Shown here: positions 59,277 through 64,000 of the stretch, in pieces
Layout of the letters: each line of letters starts with the position of its first letter
Numbering within the stretch: the stretch's first letter is position 1
NCBI RefSeq assembly: GCF_900090285.1
Contig: NZ_LT607754.1
Coordinates: 6,102,001 to 6,166,000 of the forward strand
Direction of reading: 5' to 3'
DNA from: Micromonospora inositola
GTDB taxonomy: Bacteria > Actinomycetota > Actinomycetes > Mycobacteriales > Micromonosporaceae
DNA length: 64,000 nt
The notes under the pieces: generated by a model
The model's database searches: none
Told to the model about the DNA's origin: nothing
The model's input: only the letters and a program-made list of their open reading frames with translations
Made by a program: the position numbers and the translations under genes

Positions 59277-60842
59277 ATGCAGATCACTTATCTCGGGCAT
59301 GCCGGGTTCTGCGTGGAGACTTCTCAGTCGATTGTCGTCATGGATCCCTGGATGTCCCCGACCGGAGCTTTCGACTCGGCGTGGTTCCAGTTCCCTTGCA
59401 ATCATCATCTCGCCGCCCTCGTTCAGGAAAAGCTCCAGGACACGACGAAGCACCGGTACCTCTACATCAGCCACGAGCACAAGGACCACTTCGATCTGCC
59501 GTTCCTGAACAGCCTCCCGGCGCGGGACTTCACGCTCATCGTTCCGCACTACCGCCGTCCGGCGATCCGTGAACTGCTGGCGGACTACCAGTGCAACGGC
59601 CTCATCGCCTGCCACGACGGTCAGGAAATCCCGATTGCCGGCGGCAGGGTGACGCTCTATCTGGACGACTCCGAGTTGGACCGCGACTCCGCGATCCTCG
59701 TGACGGCCGATGGCCACAGCTTCCTGAACATGAACGACTGCAAAATCCACGACCGCCTGCCGGAGATCCGGCAGAACGCGGGCGACATCGACGTCTTCGC
59801 GTGCCAGTTCTCGGGAGCGACGTGGCATCCCACCTGCTACGAGTACTCGGAGGAGACCTACCGCAGGATCTCGCGCAAGAAGATGATGAGCAAGTTCGAG
59901 GCCACGGCGAAGGCGATCGAAGTCGTCGAGCCTCGGATGTTTCTGCCGTCAGCAGGTCCGGCGGTCTTCCTCGACCCCCTGCTGTCCCATCTCAACTTCG
60001 AGGAGGTGAACACCTTCCCACGTGCCCCCCGGTTCCTGTCCTATCTCGACAAGAGGCTCAGGAGGTCGCACCAGGCTGAGATCCCCGACATCATGCCGGG
60101 GGATGTCGTCGACGTGGCCACGGCATCCCTGGTCCACCTGGCCCCCGATCGGGTGAACGAGGACAACTACGAGAGCTACATGCGGGCATACGTCGCCCGA
60201 TACGAGGGCTTCTTCCGTGCGCGCCGCTACGTCGACGCACCCGGCGGCAGTGACCTTGTCCTGAAGCGCCTGCAGGGGGAACTCGAGCGCAAGCTCGATG
60301 CGTTCACGCTACGGGAGCGGATCGACAGGATCCTGTACGTAGGGCTCCTTGACCGCCCACGGAAGCTCCTGCGGGTTGATTTCTGCAGCGGGTGCGTCGA
60401 TCCGGTCGACACAATCGACGAAAAAGACAACTACTATTCGATGTCAGCCCCGTCGTGGGAGATCGAGCGGGTGCTTGACGGGCGGCTGAGCTGGGAAGAC
60501 TTTTCACTGACGTTCCGGATGCGCCTGAGCCGCGAACCGGACATCTACCAAACCCTCGTTCACGGCTTCCTCATCATGGAGTCCGAGGATCTCAACCACT
60601 TCTGCGCGCGCCTGCTCGATCTGGAAGCAAGTACCGAGCGGATCATCGTCGAGGCCCAGGGGTGCCGGTACTCCGTCAACAGGTTCTGCCCGCATCAAGG
60701 AGCCGATCTGGCCCAGGGTTGGATAGAGGAGGACCGGTATCTCGTATGCGCGAGGCACCGCTGGCGGTTCGATCTGCTCGACGGTGGCCAGGCCGACACG
60801 AGTTCCCACACGATCGAGGCGATCGGGCTGGAAGACTCCTGA
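59277..60842 (+). CDS. Metallo-beta-lactamase-fold protein with C-terminal Rieske [2Fe-2S] domain
   Basis: A 521-residue fusion. The N-terminal MBL-fold domain has YLGHAGF and the metal motif H66-x-H68-x-D70-H71. The C-terminal domain is Rieske-like, with C471-x-H473 and C491-x2-H494. It resembles, in reverse order, the CMP-sialic acid hydroxylase architecture, where a Rieske centre feeds a metal site. It is probably an oxygenase or hydroxylase on an unknown substrate. The gene has low GC for this chromosome (32 of 60 in 60421-60480). ATG 59277 is taken with GGAG 9 nt upstream; earlier in-frame codons exist. Confidence 0.78.
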   Translation: MQITYLGHAGFCVETSQSIVVMDPWMSPTGAFDSAWFQFPCNHHLAALVQEKLQDTTKHRYLYISHEHKDHFDLPFLNSLPARDFTLIVPHYRRPAIRELLADYQCNGLIACHDGQEIPIAGGRVTLYLDDSELDRDSAILVTADGHSFLNMNDCKIHDRLPEIRQNAGDIDVFACQFSGATWHPTCYEYSEETYRRISRKKMMSKFEATAKAIEVVEPRMFLPSAGPAVFLDPLLSHLNFEEVNTFPRAPRFLSYLDKRLRRSHQAEIPDIMPGDVVDVATASLVHLAPDRVNEDNYESYMRAYVARYEGFFRARRYVDAPGGSDLVLKRLQGELERKLDAFTLRERIDRILYVGLLDRPRKLLRVDFCSGCVDPVDTIDEKDNYYSMSAPSWEIERVLDGRLSWEDFSLTFRMRLSREPDIYQTLVHGFLIMESEDLNHFCARLLDLEASTERIIVEAQGCRYSVNRFCPHQGADLAQGWIEEDRYLVCARHRWRFDLLDGGQADTSSHTIEAIGLEDS

Positions 60843-60850
60843 TGCACGTG

Positions 60851-60982
60851 GCCGACGTCCGCACCAGACGACGCATCGTCAAACGCGCCATCTCCAAATG
60901 CCAGGCCCGCGGACCGAACATCGACCGAACCAGCTACAAAGCCAACATCAACATCCTCTTGACACCGACCTGCCCTGCCTAA
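60851..60982 (+). mobile_element. C-terminal remnant of an IS4-like transposase
   Basis: Just after the MBL-Rieske stop, an open stretch gives VKRAISKCQARGPNIDRTSY and ends at TAA 60982. This resembles the C-terminal end of IS4-family transposases of streptomycetes, as I recall (pattern VKRAISKY..IDRT.YKA). Only about 44 codons remain and there is no start. The 3' flank may carry the old terminal repeat. It marks the right edge of the low-GC island. Confidence 0.5.
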
Positions 60983-60998
60983 CTGAACGGCGTTGGGA

Positions 60999-61928
60999 CT
61001 AGAGCGGCTCCACCCCGGGCGGCAGGTCGTCGCTGCCGGTGGCGTCGTGGACGTACTCGAGCAGGATCCGCCGCAGTTCGCGGCCGGCGTGGGTGGGGAC
61101 CACGTCCTTGCGGCGGGCCACCGCGATGGTCCGTCGTACGCCCGGCGGGGCGAGCCGGGTGACCCGGATGCCGGGCCGGCGGGCGACCACGATCCCGGGC
61201 ACCAGGGCGGCGCCGAGCCCTGCCTCGACGAAGCTGAGCACGGCGTCCATCTCCCCGCCGTCGACCGAGAACGTCGGTTCGAAGCCGGCCTCCCGGCAGG
61301 CCTGGAGGGTGGCGTCGCGCAGGTCGTAGCCCTCGCGGAACATGACGAGGGGCTGGTCGCGCAGGTCGGTGATGCGCACCTCGCCGGTGCCCGAGGTGGC
61401 CGGCAGCGGGTCCACCGAGGCGACCACCAGGCTCTCCCGCAGGATCGGGTCGGCGCGCAGGCCGGGATCGGTGCCCGCCGCCGGCATGATGATCAGGGCC
61501 AGGTCGAGGTCGCCGCGGACCAGGTCGCGGACCAGGTCCTGCGAGCCGCCCTCCTCCACCCGGAGGTCGACGGTGGGGTGGGCGTCGCGGAACCGGCGCA
61601 GCACCGGCGGGGCGAGCGAGGTGGCCAGGCTGGGGGTGGCGCCGAGCCGCACCCGGCCCCGGCGCAGCCCGACCAACTCCTGCACCTCCCGGGTGGCCGT
61701 GTCGACGTCGGCGAGGATCCGCTTGGCCAGCGGGAGCAGCACCTCGCCCGCGGCGGTGAGGGCGATGTTGCCCCTTACCCGTTCGAAGAGCGGGGCCCCG
61801 AGGTCGGTCTCCAGGGCGTGAATTTGCTTACTCAACGAGGGCTGGGTTATGCCTACCAGGTCGGCGGCTTGGGTGAAATGTCGTACTTCTGCGACCGCGG
61901 CGAAGTACCGGAGCTGATGGAGCTGCAT
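60999..61928 (-). CDS. LysR-family transcriptional regulator
   Basis: A 309-residue LysR regulator. The N-terminal helix-turn-helix (LHQLRYFAAVAEVRHFTQA, then GITQPSLSKQIHALE) is followed by the effector domain of two subdomains. It is divergent from sdhC and likely regulates it. Between the two starts lies ATAGCC-TAC-GGCTAT (61933-61947), a T-N11-A box. The effector is unknown. Confidence 0.92.
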   Translation of the reverse strand: MQLHQLRYFAAVAEVRHFTQAADLVGITQPSLSKQIHALETDLGAPLFERVRGNIALTAAGEVLLPLAKRILADVDTATREVQELVGLRRGRVRLGATPSLATSLAPPVLRRFRDAHPTVDLRVEEGGSQDLVRDLVRGDLDLALIIMPAAGTDPGLRADPILRESLVVASVDPLPATSGTGEVRITDLRDQPLVMFREGYDLRDATLQACREAGFEPTFSVDGGEMDAVLSFVEAGLGAALVPGIVVARRPGIRVTRLAPPGVRRTIAVARRKDVVPTHAGRELRRILLEYVHDATGSDDLPPGVEPL

Positions 61929-61932
61929 CTAC

Positions 61933-61947
61933 ATAGCCTACGGCTAT
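61933..61947. promoter_or_regulatory. LysR-type T-N11-A operator
   Basis: ATAGCC (61933-61938) and GGCTAT (61942-61947) are perfect arms around TAC, matching the T-N11-A consensus of LysR binding sites. It lies 4 bp from the lysR start codon and about 22 bp from the sdhC -35 box. Confidence 0.7.
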
Positions 61948-61968
61948 CAAGACTGCGAGGTCGATGCA

Positions 61969-61998
61969 TTGGACGACTGATCAAACTGCTCCTAGCGT
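61969..61998 (+). promoter_or_regulatory. Promoter of sdhC
   Basis: TTGGAC (61969-61974) and TAGCGT (61993-61998) form a -35/-10 pair with an 18-bp spacer. The -10 box lies 7 nt before the GTG at 62006, so the transcript is likely leaderless. Confidence 0.65.
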
Positions 61999-62005
61999 CG
62001 ATCGC

Positions 62006-62695
62006 GTGGTAATCACGAAAACTCGGTCGCCCATCCGCTCCAGCGTCGGTCTCAAGGCCGTCATGGCGGTGACGGGCATTCTCCTGGTGCTGTTCCTGAT
62101 CGCACACATGCTCGGCAACCTGAAGGTGTTCACGGGGGAGACCTCGTTCGACCACTACGCGCACTGGCTGCGCGACATCGGCACGCCGCTGCTCCCCTCG
62201 ACCTGGTACCTGTGGATCCAGCGGACCGTGCTGACCGTCGCCGTGCTGGCCCACATCGGCGCCGCGACCGTGCTCGCGATGCGCGCCCGCGCCGCCCGCC
62301 CGGTCCGGTACGCGCACCGCAAGAAGGTGCGGGGCAGCTACGCGGCCCGGACGATGCGCTGGGGTGGGGTGATCATCCTGCTCTTCGTGATCTACCACAT
62401 CCTGGACCTGACCACCGGTCACCTGAACCCCCAGGGCGACGCCAGCAACCCGTACGGCAACGTGGTCGCCGACTTCGCCCCGGAGCGCTGGTACGTCACT
62501 CTCTTCTACGTCCTGGCGATCGTCACGCTCGGCTTCCACCTGCGCCACGGCGCCTTCAGCGCGTTCCGCAGCCTGGGCCAGCAGACCCCGAAGGGTGAGC
62601 GCCGGGCGCGGACCGCGGCGCTGGTCTTCGCCGTCGTCCTCTGCGCCGGCTACCTGGTGGTTCCGTTCGCCGTACTCACCGGATTGGTGTCCTGA
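62006..62695 (+). CDS. sdhC: Succinate dehydrogenase cytochrome b subunit
   Basis: A 229-residue membrane subunit with about five helices, the fused form of actinobacteria. Candidate haem His residues lie in LIAHMLGNL and [12 protein letters not shown]. It anchors the flavoprotein and passes electrons to menaquinone. GTG 62006 is leaderless by its promoter. The next gene, sdhA, starts 1 bp after the stop, so they are one operon. Confidence 0.92.
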   Translation: MVITKTRSPIRSSVGLKAVMAVTGILLVLFLIAHMLGNLKVFTGETSFDHYAHWLRDIGTPLLPSTWYLWIQRTVLTVAVLAHIGAATVLAMRARAARPVRYAHRKKVRGSYAARTMRWGGVIILLFVIYHILDLTTGHLNPQGDASNPYGNVVADFAPERWYVTLFYVLAIVTLGFHLRHGAFSAFRSLGQQTPKGERRARTAALVFAVVLCAGYLVVPFAVLTGLVS

Positions 62696-62696
62696 C

Positions 62697-64000
62697 ATGG
62701 ATCTCTACACGGAAGGCGACCCGATCGCCGACGCCAAGGCTCCCGAGGGCCCGATCGAGACCCGCTGGGACCGCCGCCGCTTCGAGGCCAAGCTGGTCAA
62801 CCCGGCGAACCGCCGCAAGATGACCGTGATCGTGGTCGGCACCGGCCTGGCCGGCGGCTCGGCCGCGGCGACCCTGGCCGAGCAGGGCTACCAGGTCAAG
62901 TCCTACTGCTACCAGGACAGCCCGCGCCGGGCCCACTCGATCGCCGCGCAGGGTGGCATCAACGCGGCCAAGAACTACCGCAACGACGGCGACTCGGTGC
63001 ACCGGCTCTTCTACGACACCGTCAAGGGCGGCGACTTCCGCTCCCGGGAGTCGAACGTGCACCGGCTGGCCGAGGTCTCGGTCAACATCATCGACCAGTG
63101 CGTCGCCCAGGGCGTGCCGTTCGCCCGCGAGTACGGCGGCCTGCTGGACACCCGCTCCTTCGGCGGCGCGCAGGTGCAGCGCACCTTCTACGCCCGGGGC
63201 CAGACGGGCCAGCAACTGCTGCTCGGCGCGTACCAGGCGCTGGAGCGGCAGATCGGCCTCGGCAACGTGGAGATGAACGCCCGGCACGAGATGCTGGAGC
63301 TGATCATCGTCGACGGCAAGGCCCGGGGCATCGTCGTCCGGGACCTGGTCACCGGCGAGATCACCACCGAGATGGCCGACGCGGTCGTGCTCGCCTCCGG
63401 CGGTTACGGCAACGTCTTCTACCTCTCCACCAACGCCAAGGGCTGCAACGTCACCGCCACCTGGCGGGCGCACCGCAAGGGCGCGTACTTCGCCAACCCC
63501 TGCTACACGCAGATCCACCCGACCTGCATCCCGGTCTCCGGCGACCACCAGTCGAAGCTGACCCTGATGAGCGAGTCGCTGCGCAACGACGGCCGGGTCT
63601 GGGTGCCGAAGGCCAAGGGCGACGACCGCAACCCGAAGGACATCCCCGAGGACGAGCGGGACTACTACCTGGAGCGGATCTACCCCGCCTTCGGCAACCT
63701 GGTCCCCCGCGACATCGCCTCCCGCGCCGCGAAGAACGTCTGCGACTCCGGCCGTGGCGTCGGGCCGACCAAGCTCGGCGTCTACCTCGACTTCGGCGAC
63801 GCGATCAACCGGCTCGGCCGCAAGGCGATCGAGGCCAAGTACGGCAACCTCTTCGAGATGTACGAGCGGATCACCGGCGAGGACCCGTACGAGGTCCCGA
63901 TGCGGATCTACCCGGCCGTGCACTACACGATGGGCGGCCTCTGGGTCGACTACGACCTGCAGTCGACCATCCCGGGCCTGTTCGTGATCGGCGAGGCGAA
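62697..64000 (+). CDS. sdhA: Succinate dehydrogenase flavoprotein subunit (3' truncated by window)
   Basis: The first 434 residues of the flavoprotein are present. The FAD site has [19 protein letters not shown], the flavin-linked His region is [15 protein letters not shown], and [11 protein letters not shown] is at the active site. It oxidises succinate to fumarate in the TCA cycle. Translation begins at ATG 62697, 1 bp after the sdhC stop. The gene runs past the window end, so the C-terminus and the expected sdhB are not seen. Confidence 0.94.
   Translation, partial: MDLYTEGDPIADAKAPEGPIETRWDRRRFEAKLVNPANRRKMTVIVVGTGLAGGSAAATLAEQGYQVKSYCYQDSPRRAHSIAAQGGINAAKNYRNDGDSVHRLFYDTVKGGDFRSRESNVHRLAEVSVNIIDQCVAQGVPFAREYGGLLDTRSFGGAQVQRTFYARGQTGQQLLLGAYQALERQIGLGNVEMNARHEMLELIIVDGKARGIVVRDLVTGEITTEMADAVVLASGGYGNVFYLSTNAKGCNVTATWRAHRKGAYFANPCYTQIHPTCIPVSGDHQSKLTLMSESLRNDGRVWVPKAKGDDRNPKDIPEDERDYYLERIYPAFGNLVPRDIASRAAKNVCDSGRGVGPTKLGVYLDFGDAINRLGRKAIEAKYGNLFEMYERITGEDPYEVPMRIYPAVHYTMGGLWVDYDLQSTIPGLFVIGEA

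Noticed and set aside
1..64000. tRNA or rRNA genes
   Set aside because: No cloverleaf-like sequence or rRNA stretch was recognised by eye. A tRNAscan or Rfam run would be decisive.

Overview
The window is very GC-rich (most coding stretches look above 70% G+C) with strongly GC-biased third codon positions, many GTG starts and many apparently leaderless genes. The gene content is actinobacterial: a DUF5753 HTH regulator followed by a DUF397 protein, GPP34, a SigB/SigF-type sigma factor, a SpoIIE-type phosphatase, a class F sortase, IdeR/DmdR-type iron boxes and an actinobacterial sdhCA. It looks like chromosome of a Micromonosporaceae member (Micromonospora-like). No rRNA, tRNA, CRISPR array, replication origin or intact insertion sequence was seen.

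Layout. 0-4 kb: a 28-bp tandem repeat, an MFS transporter, small hypothetical proteins and a mechanosensitive-type membrane protein. 4.1-8.5 kb: a PAS-GAF-PP2C-ATPase regulator, a HAD phosphatase and a cation/proton antiporter. 8.6-12.7 kb: a metallophosphoesterase, an SDR, a GH15 glycosidase (the last two in one operon) and a general-stress membrane protein. 12.7-17.4 kb: DUF1684/GNAT pair, MarR-pirin operon, a 42-residue membrane peptide gene and a phospholipase D-type enzyme. 17.3-20.1 kb: acetoacetate-decarboxylase-like protein, stress sigma factor and a methyltransferase. 20.2-27.5 kb: GNAT/APC permease pair, GPP34, DUF5753/DUF397 pair, HrpB helicase and a PP2C phosphatase. 27.5-29.0 kb: a degraded or mis-assembled stretch with two adjacent frameshifted genes. 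29-36.4 kb: HAD, MFS and GNAT genes, then a leftward cluster DUF6343-SSDH-LLM oxidoreductase-Na+/H+ antiporter-UBP zinc finger. 36.5-44 kb: monooxygenase-like, SGNH lipoprotein, EcsC, a cell-wall lytic-type protein with a long structured leader, PAC2, exonuclease III, and a sortase F with a secreted partner. 44-48.4 kb: TrmB, a large DUF3516 helicase and a hypothetical gene under a strong dyad operator. 48.5-53.5 kb: a complete siderophore ABC importer operon under iron boxes, a YciI protein and cytidine deaminase. 53.6-57.7 kb: HrpA. 57.7-61 kb: a lower-GC island with an MFS transporter divergent from an unusual metallo-beta-lactamase-Rieske fusion, followed by a transposase C-terminal remnant. 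61-64 kb: LysR regulator divergent from sdhC-sdhA (sdhA runs off the end).

How the parts may work together. Iron uptake is one translationally coupled operon with visible iron boxes. The stress sigma factor, SpoIIE-type phosphatase and general-stress protein suggest a SigB-like stress network, though no anti-sigma pair is present here. GH15 and SDR could form a hydrolase-to-dehydrogenase route on a sugar. The LysR gene and its T-N11-A dyad probably control succinate dehydrogenase.

The best candidates for something new are: the low-GC MBL-Rieske/MFS island; a predicted multi-branched RNA at 40236-40344 upstream of the cell-wall gene; three phased direct repeats between GPP34 and the DUF5753 regulator; concentric dyads upstream of the sigma factor; and the in-frame coding-like sequence after the UBP zinc-finger stop codon.
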